The notes: generated by a model from the letters alone, not told the origin. Positions 1 through 6,586 are shown, numbered from the stretch's first letter. The stretch is DNA of 14,779 nt from an uncultured Prevotella sp. (GCA_905372445.1 CAJPPF010000039.1:1-14779); one strand, 5' to 3'. Program-made: numbers and translations.

Positions 1-3
1 ATC

Positions 4-53
4 TGCTCAACAATCGAACAAAATCAGTCAAGGACTCTAATGACCGATTCGGG
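4..53 (+). repeat. Diverged ~50-bp direct repeat, copy A
   Basis: Begins TGCTCAACA and ends TGACCGATTCGGG. It matches positions 1455-1503 at about 41 of 50 positions with one single-base gap. Both copies lie in non-coding DNA. Copy B begins in the T-tract of a terminator, so copy A may likewise mark the 3' side of a gene just outside the window. Confidence 0.6.
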
Positions 54-58
54 CTTAA

Positions 59-83
59 GCGTGATAAATCACGTCCCTTCAGG
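59..83 (+). repeat. Palindromic repeat, divergent copy 1
   Basis: Contains the intact core CGTGATAAATCACG (60-73), which is two perfect 6-bp arms around AA. It is followed by TCCCTTCAGG, a diverged form of the CCCCTACG flank of the other copies. The GGCGGAA flank is not recognisable. Confidence 0.6.
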
Positions 84-501
84 TTTCATTCTACTTGATT
101 CATCGCTATAATTTGTTTACCGGACACCAATAAATTCTTATCCCAGAGTGTGACATATCGTAAAGGAAAATCATCTTCGCGATTTCTGAAGAAATAGAAA
201 ATCAAAAACAATGATTTGCCATGTCAGCATGGCATAACCTCGCGTATTCGAGAATTGACAAACGCTGAAAACAGCTTCATTCCGCGCTTTTTCGTTCAAA
301 AAACGGCAGTTTTTGATGCTTAAAACGACGGTTTTATCGGTAAGAAACGTAGGAATGAGCCTCAAGAACTGGCGGTTATTGCAACTGATTCTTGTTTTTG
401 TTGGCATCAAAAACACTTACTGCTCTGATTATCAGTATCTTTCATCTAATACCAAAAATAAGCGTTTTTTGTTACCTAACGACAACGCACCGGCAAATAT
501 C

Positions 502-531
502 GGCTGTATGTATGCTTAGAACAGCCTTTTT
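502..531 (+). terminator. Terminator-like hairpin with T5 tract
   Basis: GGCTGT (502-507) pairs with ACAGCC (521-526) across a 13-nt loop, followed directly by TTTTT. No supported + strand gene lies just upstream. It may end an unrecognised small transcript from 200-500 or a transcript entering from outside the window. The stem is only 6 bp, so this is tentative. Confidence 0.4.
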
Positions 532-552
532 GTTGAATTTATTCATATATAT

Positions 553-581
553 CGTAGAGGCGTGATTTATCACGTTCCGCC
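553..581 (-). repeat. Palindromic repeat, copy 2 (reverse orientation)
   Basis: Read on the minus strand it is GGCGGAA, then CGTGATAAATCACG, then CCTCTACG, one mismatch from the consensus defined by the copies at 638, 692 and 14747. It is the only copy in reverse orientation. Confidence 0.7.
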
Positions 582-637
582 TGTTACGCCGGGTTCATTT
601 CGTGTCGTGTGAGCGATTATTTATTTTCACAGAGGGA

Positions 638-666
638 GGCGGAACGTGATAAATCATGCCCCTACG
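638..666 (+). repeat. Palindromic repeat, copy 3
   Basis: GGCGGAA, then CGTGATAAATCATG, then CCCCTACG. One base of the right palindrome arm is changed (C to T). It lies only 25 bp from copy 4 in the same orientation. Confidence 0.7.
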
Positions 667-691
667 GCAGAGGCGCTTGTTTTCCGTGCAG

Positions 692-720
692 GGCGGAACG
701 TGATGAATCACGCTCCTACG
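692..720 (+). repeat. Palindromic repeat, copy 4
   Basis: GGCGGAA, then CGTGATGAATCACG, then CTCCTACG. The palindrome arms are intact; the changes are in the spacer and the right flank. Confidence 0.7.
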
Positions 721-744
721 CTTTCTTATCCCGAACTGTCGTAC

Positions 745-778
745 TTTGTTATTCTTCGGCATGAAACATGTATGTTTG
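745..778 (+). promoter_or_regulatory. Possible Bacteroidetes promoter before a small ORF
   Basis: TATGTTTG (771-778) matches the TAnnTTTG -7 consensus, and TTTG (745-748) lies 22 nt upstream as a candidate -33 element, slightly further than the usual ~19. Transcription would start near 785, just before the ATG at 791 and 39 nt before the ATG at 824. One such match is expected by chance in AT-rich DNA of this size, so support is weak. Confidence 0.3.
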
Positions 779-790
779 GATTGAAAGTGG

Positions 791-967
791 ATGTATGAAT
801 CTTGTCATAGCGCGAAACATGCCATGCCGGACGATGTGTGTACTGCAGTCTTTGATGACTGTAAGAAGGAGGTCACGTTGACATACATCAATGCCAATAC
901 GAATCAGGTTGACAAATATCAATATTTGTGCATTGATGATTGTAAAGTCTTCTGTTGTATTAGATAA
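791..967 (+). CDS. Possible Cys-rich small protein, 58 aa, unknown function
   Basis: I do not recognise this. An ATG-to-TAA frame of 58 codons runs from 791 to 967; an internal ATG at 824 would give 47 residues. It has seven cysteines (5, 17, 24, 47, 51, 55, 56) and two similar motifs, VFDDCK (20-25) and CIDDCK (47-52), with no membrane segment. A perfect AAGGAGGT (866-873) precedes an in-frame TTG (878), so a still shorter product is conceivable, though this group rarely relies on such sites. A TAnnTTTG box lies 12 nt before the first ATG. The frame ends 6 nt before the promoter box of the next gene. Chance ORFs of this length are common, so it may not be coding. Confidence 0.3.
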   Translation: MYESCHSAKHAMPDDVCTAVFDDCKKEVTLTYINANTNQVDKYQYLCIDDCKVFCCIR

Positions 968-973
968 AAGATG

Positions 974-981
974 TATATTTG
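974..981 (+). promoter_or_regulatory. -7 promoter box for the winged-helix gene
   Basis: TATATTTG, continuing as TATATTTGCAT, fits TAnnTTTG and matches the boxes at 1621 and 11144. A weak -33 candidate (TCTG 951-954 or TTG 955-957) lies upstream. It overlaps the upstream in-frame ATG at 971, which argues for translation starting at 1043. Confidence 0.6.
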
Positions 982-1042
982 CATCGTAAATTTGGGAAGG
1001 TACAAAGGATTTCAGGGAATAATAATTTTAAATGCAAGCATC

Positions 1043-1381
1043 ATGGCAGAGAAAAAAACTGCAACAAAGAAAACGACAACGGCAAAAACTGCAACAGTAA
1101 AGACTGCAACGCCAAAGGCTGCTACAAAGAAAGCGGCTCCGGCTAAGAAGACAACAGCAAAAGAATCTGTCTCAACAGAGTTTTATGTAAATTCATACAC
1201 AGCAGGTTTCCGCGCCGGTGATGTATATCAGGCGCTTGCTACAGCAGGTCGGTCAATGACACTCGAAGATCTGATGGCTACGGCAAAGATTAGCAAAGAC
1301 GAGGCACTCCTCGGCATAGGCTGGTTGCTTAAGGAAGGCAAGATAGAGGGCGATAATGTAGCTGACCTGCGTCTGGTATAA
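1043..1381 (+). CDS. Small winged-helix protein with H1-like basic tail (DUF2582 type)
   Basis: Encodes 112 residues. Residues 1-40 are a low-complexity tail made almost only of Lys, Ala and Thr with a few Pro (MAEKKTATKK and onward), resembling histone-H1-like bacterial proteins. Residues ~47-112 look like the compact winged helix-turn-helix family DUF2582 (PF10771), with the pattern AGDVYQALATAGRSMTLEDL then LLGIGWLLKEGKIEG. Likely a small nucleic-acid-binding protein, possibly nucleoid-associated; that role is inferred. The start is placed at 1043 because the -7 box at 974-981 overlaps the earlier in-frame ATG (971), leaving a ~55-nt leader. A strong terminator at 1419-1455 makes it monocistronic. 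Confidence 0.8.
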   Translation: MAEKKTATKKTTTAKTATVKTATPKAATKKAAPAKKTTAKESVSTEFYVNSYTAGFRAGDVYQALATAGRSMTLEDLMATAKISKDEALLGIGWLLKEGKIEGDNVADLRLV

Positions 1382-1418
1382 TAGAACAAACACAGATTCC
1401 TATCATCATTAGGTCTGG

Positions 1419-1455
1419 GGGAGTTGAGGACTTCGGTTCTTGATTCCCTTTTTTT
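1419..1455 (+). terminator. Strong intrinsic terminator with UUCG tetraloop
   Basis: GGGAGTTGAGGAC (1419-1431) pairs over all 13 positions, counting four G-T wobbles, with GTTCTTGATTCCC (1436-1448). The loop is TTCG closed by C-G, an exceptionally stable tetraloop, and seven Ts follow (1449-1455). It ends the winged-helix gene transcript and insulates the purine/mre operon. Confidence 0.9.
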
Positions 1456-1503
1456 GCTCAACAGTCAAACGAAATCAGTTAGGAATCTATTGACCGATTT
1501 AGG
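1455..1503 (+). repeat. Diverged ~50-bp direct repeat, copy B
   Basis: Begins TGCTCAACAG and ends TGACCGATTTAGG, matching 4-53 at about 82 percent. Its right part (1485-1503) is echoed again at 1523-1541, with 15 of 19 bases identical including TCTATTGACC. Confidence 0.6.
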
Positions 1504-1520
1504 ATAATAAAAGTGCACTG

Positions 1521-1534
1521 AGGTCTATTGACCT
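1521..1534. promoter_or_regulatory. Perfect inverted repeat upstream of the purine/mre operon
   Basis: AGGTC (1521-1525), TATT, GACCT (1530-1534): perfect 5-bp arms about 87 bp before the -7 box at 1621. It could be an operator for the purine gene, but it is also part of a local sequence echo of repeat B. No regulator is identified. Confidence 0.25.
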
Positions 1535-1620
1535 ATTGGGGAAAAAGGTTGATTTGGGCGAATAATCGGGACATATATAAAATATTTTTTCATTTATTCC
1601 TCTAACTCGGAAAAATACCG

Positions 1621-1654
1621 TATCTTTGCATATTAGAATTTAATCGTATATTTG
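1621..1654 (+). promoter_or_regulatory. Promoter region of the purH-mre operon
   Basis: TATCTTTG (1621-1628), continuing as TATCTTTGCAT, is a good TAnnTTTG -7 box and would start RNA near 1635. A second match, TATATTTG (1647-1654), lies 18 nt downstream of the TTTG inside the first box, so the two could form an overlapping promoter whose RNA would begin at or within the start codon. The first is favoured because it shares the TTTGCAT extension with the boxes at 974 and 11144. Confidence 0.6.
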
Positions 1655-1655
1655 T

Positions 1656-2258
1656 ATGGAGGGAATGAGAAAGATAAATACCGCCCTGGTGTCTGTTTTC
1701 CATAAGGAAGGATTAGACGATTTGTTAAAGACGTTGAATGCTGATGGAGTGAAATTTCTCTCCACCGGAGGTACACAGAGTTTCATCGAGTCGCTTGGCT
1801 ATAAGTGTCAGGCTGTGGAAGAAGTGACGGGCTATCCTTCAATCCTCGGCGGACGTGTGAAAACCCTTCATCCTAAAATCTTCGGCGGAATCCTAGGACG
1901 CCGTACCAACGAGGGCGACCGCCAGCAGATGGAACAGTATGATATTCCAGAGATAGACCTCGTTATTGTCGACCTCTACCCTTTCGAGCAGACCGTTGCC
2001 AGCAGAGCCTCCGAAGCAGATATCATCGAAAAGATAGACATCGGCGGAATCTCGCTCATACGTGGCGCTGCAAAGAACTTCAATGATGTAGTGATAGTGC
2101 CGAGCAAGGCTGAATATGATATGCTCTTAGATATAGTCAAGCGTCAGGGGGCGCAGACAACCCTTGAGCAGCGTCGCACATTTGCCACACGTGCCTTTAG
2201 CGTAAGCAGCAAGTACGATACGGCAATAAACCGGTGGTTTACTGATACGAACAAGTAA
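1656..2258 (+). CDS. IMP cyclohydrolase domain protein (PurH N-terminal half only)
   Basis: This 200-residue protein corresponds to the IMP cyclohydrolase (MGS-like) half of PurH, which closes the ring of FAICAR to form IMP, the last step of purine synthesis. Visible family motifs are FLSTGGT (34-40), GGRVKTLHP (65-73), VDLYPF (105-110) and IDIGG (127-131) before GAAKNF. K69, Y108, D128 and K140 align with the active-site K66, Y104, D125 and K137 of human ATIC. Usual bacterial PurH has ~510-530 residues with a C-terminal AICAR transformylase domain. Here the frame stops at the domain boundary, and mreB begins 37 bp later with no remnant between. ATG 1665 (MRKINTAL) is an alternative start. 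It probably leads the mre transcript. Confidence 0.88.
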   Translation: MEGMRKINTALVSVFHKEGLDDLLKTLNADGVKFLSTGGTQSFIESLGYKCQAVEEVTGYPSILGGRVKTLHPKIFGGILGRRTNEGDRQQMEQYDIPEIDLVIVDLYPFEQTVASRASEADIIEKIDIGGISLIRGAAKNFNDVVIVPSKAEYDMLLDIVKRQGAQTTLEQRRTFATRAFSVSSKYDTAINRWFTDTNK

Positions 2259-2295
2259 AACGTAAATAGATAACACATAAAAAGTAATTATATTA

Positions 2296-3318
2296 ATGGG
2301 ACTTTTTTCTTTTGTACAGGAAATAGCGATGGACCTTGGCACTGCCAATACCATCATTATAAGCAACGACAAGATAGTTGTAGATGAGCCTTCGGTTGTT
2401 GCTCTCGACCGTCGCACGGACAAGATGATTGCCGTGGGGGAGAAAGCAAAAATGATGTACGAAAAGACTCATGATAACATCAAGACAACCCGTCCGCTGC
2501 GCGACGGTGTCATTGCCGATTTCACAGCCTGCGAGCAGATGATGCGTGGACTTATCAAGATGATCCACTCGGGTCGTCGTCTCTTCACTCCGTCAATACG
2601 TATGGTCATTGGTGTGCCTTCCGGCTCTACCGAAGTGGAGCTGCGTGCTGTCCGCGACTCTGCGGAGCATGCCGACGGGCGTGACGTCTATCTCATCTTC
2701 GAGCCAATGGCTGCCGCTATAGGCATCGGTATTGATGTCGAGGCGCCTGAGGGCAACATGATTGTCGACATAGGCGGTGGCTCAACGGAGATTGCCGTTA
2801 TCTCTCTCGGAGGAATCGTAAGCAACAACTCCATACGTGTGGCTGGCGACGAGCTCACAGCCGACATACAGGAATATATGTCACGTCAGCACAATGTTAA
2901 GGTATCGGAGCGTATGGCAGAGCGTATAAAGATCAATGTCGGTTCAGCCCTTGCCGACCTCGGCAGCGAAACTCCGGAGGATTACATCGTGCATGGTCCT
3001 AACCGTATCACGGCTCTTCCTATGGAAGTTCCTGTATGCTATCAGGAGATTGCCCACTGCATTGACAAGACTCTCGCTAAGATAGAGAGTGCCGTACTCT
3101 CTGCTCTTGAGAACACACCGCCAGAGCTTTACGCTGACATCGTGAAGAACGGTATCTATCTCAGCGGTGGCGGAGCACTCCTGCGCGGTCTGGGCAAACG
3201 TCTGACTGATAAGATAAACATCCCATTCCACATTGCAGAAGACCCTCTTCACAGCGTTGCCCGTGGTGCAGGTGTGGCACTGAAAAATATCGATCGTTTC
3301 TCTTTCCTCATGCGCTGA
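2296..3318 (+). CDS. Rod shape-determining protein MreB
   Basis: A 340-residue bacterial actin homologue that polymerises under the inner membrane and guides the lateral-wall synthesis complex. It has the actin-fold signatures in order: phosphate 1 loop MDLGTANT (12-19), EPMAAAIGIG, phosphate 2 loop DIGGGSTEIAV and the adenosine motif LSGGGALLRGL near residues 289-299. The N-terminus MGLFSFVQEI is a short hydrophobic stretch suited to membrane binding. Length is normal for the family. It lies 37 bp after the cyclohydrolase gene and 41 bp before mreC, with no terminator between, so it is read as part of one operon. Confidence 0.97.
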   Translation: MGLFSFVQEIAMDLGTANTIIISNDKIVVDEPSVVALDRRTDKMIAVGEKAKMMYEKTHDNIKTTRPLRDGVIADFTACEQMMRGLIKMIHSGRRLFTPSIRMVIGVPSGSTEVELRAVRDSAEHADGRDVYLIFEPMAAAIGIGIDVEAPEGNMIVDIGGGSTEIAVISLGGIVSNNSIRVAGDELTADIQEYMSRQHNVKVSERMAERIKINVGSALADLGSETPEDYIVHGPNRITALPMEVPVCYQEIAHCIDKTLAKIESAVLSALENTPPELYADIVKNGIYLSGGGALLRGLGKRLTDKINIPFHIAEDPLHSVARGAGVALKNIDRFSFLMR

Positions 3319-3359
3319 CATCACGCCGGTTGAAGAAAATAATGTTTTAAGACATACGT

Positions 3360-4217
3360 ATGCGAAACTTATTTGAGTTTCTGTCGAAGTATTACTACTG
3401 GCTGCTGTTCGTTTTGCTCGAAGCAGCCAGTATTGCACTGCTCTTTAGTTATAACAGCTATCAGGGCAGTGTGTGGTTTTCGACCGCCAACATTATAAGC
3501 GGACATATATATGAATGGCGTTCGGCAGTAGAGTCTTACTTCTCTCTTCAACAGGCAAACAAGGCTCTGACCTCGCATAATGTATTGCTCGAGCAGCAGC
3601 TGTCAGCCGCAAAAAAGCAGATAGCAGAACTCACCAACGACGCTACGGCACTGAAAGCAGCGGTTCCTGCCGGATATAATATCATACAGGCAAAGGTCGT
3701 GCAGATGACACTCGACAAGAAAGACAACCTGATAACCATTGATAAAGGTAGTGCCGACGGTGTGAAGAAGGACATGGGAATCGTGTCGGGCAGTGGAGTA
3801 GTTGGCATTGTCTATCTCGTTGGAAGGCATTATTCGGTAGTCATTCCGGTGCTCAGCTCGCAGTCGAACATCAGTTGCAGAATAAGAAACAAGGGCTACT
3901 TCGGTTATCTTCGCTGGCTTGGTGCAGAGCGCGACTACGCTTATGTCGAGGATGTGCCCCGCCATGCCCATTATAGAGTTGGCGATATTGTCGAGACCAG
4001 TGGCTACTCATCGGTATTCCCACAGGGCATCAGCGTCGGAAGAGTGATATGCACCTTCAATTCGCCCGACGGACTGTCTTATAGAATCAAGGTCCGCCTG
4101 TCGACAGATTTCTCCAATCTTCGCGATGTGTGCGTCATAGACAATGCTCCGATGCAGGAGCAGTTGGAGATTATCCATGCGGCGCAGGACTCTATGGCTG
4201 TACGTACCGATCAATAA
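3360..4217 (+). CDS. Rod shape-determining protein MreC
   Basis: A 285-residue bitopic membrane protein that links cytoplasmic MreB to periplasmic PBP2 and activates wall elongation. One transmembrane helix lies at about residues 13-31, followed by a coiled-coil-like segment (~62-100, with AAKKQIAELTNDATAL). The MreC beta-domain then covers ~110-262, with characteristic KGSADGVKKDMGIVSGSGVVG (split here as KGSADGVKKDMG and IVSGSGVVG), SNISCRIR and the late VGDIVETSGYSSVFPQG region. A short polar tail follows. The gene is followed by mreD after 18 bp. Confidence 0.95.
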   Translation: MRNLFEFLSKYYYWLLFVLLEAASIALLFSYNSYQGSVWFSTANIISGHIYEWRSAVESYFSLQQANKALTSHNVLLEQQLSAAKKQIAELTNDATALKAAVPAGYNIIQAKVVQMTLDKKDNLITIDKGSADGVKKDMGIVSGSGVVGIVYLVGRHYSVVIPVLSSQSNISCRIRNKGYFGYLRWLGAERDYAYVEDVPRHAHYRVGDIVETSGYSSVFPQGISVGRVICTFNSPDGLSYRIKVRLSTDFSNLRDVCVIDNAPMQEQLEIIHAAQDSMAVRTDQ

Positions 4218-4235
4218 TAAAACGTAAGGAAAGAA

Positions 4236-4736
4236 ATGACAACAGACATTTTCAAGGCTATAGGCTTCGGCATATTGATTCTGCTGTTTCAGGTCATAGT
4301 GCTCAACAATATCCATCTTTTCGGATGCGCTACCCCTTTGCTGTTTGTATACGTCATCCTGAACACTCCGCGAAATTCGCCGCGCTGGGCACCTCTCGTC
4401 ACGGGTTTTCTGCTCGGGCTCACTTCCGACATCTTTGCCAATACGCCCGGAGTGGCTGCGGCGTCAATGACTCTCGTCGGATTCCTGCAGCCGATGTATC
4501 TGCAACTGTTTCTCAGCCGCGAGAGTCCGGAGAATCTCTCACCTGCACTTCATGAATTTGGATTCACGAAATATCTCGGCTACAGTTTTCCGCTGGTGCT
4601 TCTGTTCATTGTTATGTTCTTCACTCTTGAATACTTCACTTTCTTCAACCTGCAGCAATGGGTTCTGTATGTTGTCGGAAGCACTGTGCTGACCTATGTC
4701 ATTATTCTTACAATAGAAATGATAAGAAAGGGCTGA
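4236..4736 (+). CDS. Rod shape-determining protein MreD
   Basis: A 166-residue polytopic inner-membrane protein of the elongasome, partner of MreC. Hydrophobic segments are visible at about 7-28, 33-45, 53-66, 72-92, 116-133 and 140-160. The family pattern GLTSDIFANTPG (61-72), a Gly-x-x-x-Asp motif followed by Gly, is present. The TGA stop shares its final A with the ATG of mrdA (TGATG at 4734-4738), typical of translational coupling. Confidence 0.93.
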   Translation: MTTDIFKAIGFGILILLFQVIVLNNIHLFGCATPLLFVYVILNTPRNSPRWAPLVTGFLLGLTSDIFANTPGVAAASMTLVGFLQPMYLQLFLSRESPENLSPALHEFGFTKYLGYSFPLVLLFIVMFFTLEYFTFFNLQQWVLYVVGSTVLTYVIILTIEMIRKG

Positions 4737-6586
4737 TGAAGAATTATAATCTTGCCAACCGCCGTTATGTCATTGCCGGAATAACCATAGGAATAGTGGT
4801 TGTTTATACCGTACGTCTGTTGTTCCTGCAGGTTATGAGCGACGATTACAAGAAAAATGCCGACTCAAATGCTTTCCTTAAGAAGATTGAGTTTCCCTCG
4901 CGTGGACTTATCTACGACCGTAACGGAGTGCTGATGGTCTATAACCAGCCTTCGTATGATGTCATGGTTATCATGAACGAGGAAAACGGTCACCTCGACA
5001 CCCTCGAGTTCTGCAAGGCAATAGGCATCACTAAAGACTTCTTCATAAAAAGAATGCTCGATATAAAGGACCGTTCAAAGAATCCCGGCTATTCACGATA
5101 TACGCAACAATTATTTCTTTCGAAACTTACAGAACGTGAGTTCAGCGTCTTCCGCGAGAAGATGTTCCGCTTTCCCGGGTTCTATGTTCAGAAACGCAGC
5201 ATCCGTCAGTATGAGTATCCTTATGCCGGACATGTGTTGGGCGATGTAGCAGAGGTGTCGCAGAGCGATATTGACGCCGATGACTACTACCAGCGTGGCG
5301 ATTATATCGGAAAGTTGGGTGTCGAGCGATTCTACGAAAAACAGTTGCGTGGCGAGAAGGGCGTCCAGATTCTCCTTCGCGATGCTCACGGACGCATACA
5401 AGGAAAATATCAGAACGGCGAGCTCGACAGTCGTCCGGTGGCAGGAAAGAACCTCACGCTTAGCCTTGATGTGGCGCTGCAGGGGCTTGGCGAGCGCTTG
5501 CTTGAAGGAAAGATAGGTAGTATCGTTGCCATTGAACCATCCACGGGCGAAGTGCTGTGCATGGTTTCCTCACCTACCTACGACCCACGTATCATGGTGG
5601 GAAAGCAACGCGGAAAGAACCATCGTATGCTGCAGCAGAACGTTTGGAAGCCTCTTCTCAATCGCAGTATAATGGGACAGTATCCTCCGGGCTCTACATT
5701 CAAGACCAGTCAGGCTCTGACATTCTTCACAGAAGGAATAATCACACCGGGCACAGCCTTCCCTTGTCATCATGGATTCTATCACCGCGGTCTTCATGTC
5801 GGTTGCCACGGACATTCATCGCCTACCGCCCTTGTCGATGCGATAAGCACCTCATGCAACGCATATTTCTGCTGGGGACTATATTATATGATAGGTAATC
5901 GTCAGAAATATCCACGCGTTCAGTATGCCATGAACCGCTGGCGTGACTATATGGTCAGTATGGGTTTCGGTTATAAGCTCGGCATCGACCTGCCCGGCGA
6001 GAAGCGCGGATTGATTCCCAATGCCGATTTCTACGACAACGCCTATCGCGGTTCGTGGAACGGACTGACCGTCATCTCCATAGCAATCGGTCAGGGTGAG
6101 GTAAACCTCACGCCGCTCCAGATAGCTAATCTCGGTGCGACGATAGCCAACAGAGGCTATTACTATGTGCCTCATGTAGTGAAGAACGTTGATAACGAGC
6201 CACTCGACACGCTCTTCACTCGCCGTCATCATACATTAGCATCGCGCAAGGCTTACGATTATGTCGTTGCCGGAATGCGCTCTGCGGTAGTGAAAGGAAC
6301 CTGTAGGGCTGCCAATCGCAGCGACTACCTCGTATGTGGAAAGACCGGTACGGCGCAGAACCGTGGTCAGGACCACTCCGTTTTCATGGGATTCGCCCCA
6401 ATGGATAATCCGAAGATAGCTATCTCCGTATATGTTGAGAACGGTGGCTTCGGTGCCGACTATGCCGTGCCGATAGGTGCATTGATGATGGAACAGTATA
6501 TAACAGGCAAGCTCTCGCCGGCATCAGAGCAGAAGGCCGACGTGTTCCAGAAGAAGAGAATTGCCTACGGAAACAGAAACAGATAA
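4736..6586 (+). CDS. Penicillin-binding protein 2, elongation transpeptidase
   Basis: A 616-residue class B PBP that cross-links peptidoglycan with RodA during elongation. One transmembrane helix (~13-33) is followed by the pedestal domain beginning at FPSRGLIYDRNG and by the transpeptidase domain from ~240. All three catalytic motifs are present: STFK with nucleophile Ser320, SCN (373-375) and KTG (536-538). The start at 4736 is chosen because it overlaps the mreD stop and gives a normal N-terminal anchor; a frame extending back to 4658 lies inside mreD. An unusual Cys/His-rich stretch occurs at 344-360, between the first and second motifs. rodA follows after 47 bp. Confidence 0.96.
   Translation: MKNYNLANRRYVIAGITIGIVVVYTVRLLFLQVMSDDYKKNADSNAFLKKIEFPSRGLIYDRNGVLMVYNQPSYDVMVIMNEENGHLDTLEFCKAIGITKDFFIKRMLDIKDRSKNPGYSRYTQQLFLSKLTEREFSVFREKMFRFPGFYVQKRSIRQYEYPYAGHVLGDVAEVSQSDIDADDYYQRGDYIGKLGVERFYEKQLRGEKGVQILLRDAHGRIQGKYQNGELDSRPVAGKNLTLSLDVALQGLGERLLEGKIGSIVAIEPSTGEVLCMVSSPTYDPRIMVGKQRGKNHRMLQQNVWKPLLNRSIMGQYPPGSTFKTSQALTFFTEGIITPGTAFPCHHGFYHRGLHVGCHGHSSPTALVDAISTSCNAYFCWGLYYMIGNRQKYPRVQYAMNRWRDYMVSMGFGYKLGIDLPGEKRGLIPNADFYDNAYRGSWNGLTVISIAIGQGEVNLTPLQIANLGATIANRGYYYVPHVVKNVDNEPLDTLFTRRHHTLASRKAYDYVVAGMRSAVVKGTCRAANRSDYLVCGKTGTAQNRGQDHSVFMGFAPMDNPKIAISVYVENGGFGADYAVPIGALMMEQYITGKLSPASEQKADVFQKKRIAYGNRNR

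Larger units (their letters stand above)
1..790. other. Intergenic region with repeats and hairpins, no convincing gene
   Basis: About 790 bp with no gene I can support. It holds four copies of a 29-bp palindromic repeat (near 59-83, 553-581, 638-666, 692-720), one copy of a ~50-bp direct repeat (4-53), a run of small inverted repeats (217-234, 239-252, 264-275, 393-415) and a terminator-like hairpin (502-531). Short open frames exist on both strands (171-416 minus, 313-519 plus). They overlap each other, resemble no family I know and sit in hairpin-rich DNA, so I do not call them. Confidence 0.6.

Noticed and set aside
60..73. CGTGATAAATCACG as a CRP- or FNR-type site
   Set aside because: The half-site spacing is too short for either (4 bp between GTGA and TCAC instead of 6; 2 bp between the TGAT and ATCA halves instead of 4), and the conserved asymmetric flanks point to a repeat element.
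171..519. Overlapping open frames on both strands (81 codons minus, 68 codons plus)
   Set aside because: They lie opposite each other, match no family I know, cover hairpin-rich DNA, and the plus frame ends inside the terminator-like hairpin.
553..720. Closely spaced repeats that might suggest a CRISPR array
   Set aside because: Only three copies, mixed orientation, irregular spacing (56 and 25 bp), no cas genes, and a further copy 14 kb away.
971..1042. Upstream extension of the winged-helix gene to the ATG at 971
   Set aside because: That ATG overlaps the -7 promoter box, and the extra 24 residues do not look like the family.
4658..4735. Upstream extension of mrdA into mreD
   Set aside because: It would overlap mreD by 26 codons; the ATG at 4736 overlapping the mreD stop gives a normal PBP2 N-terminus.
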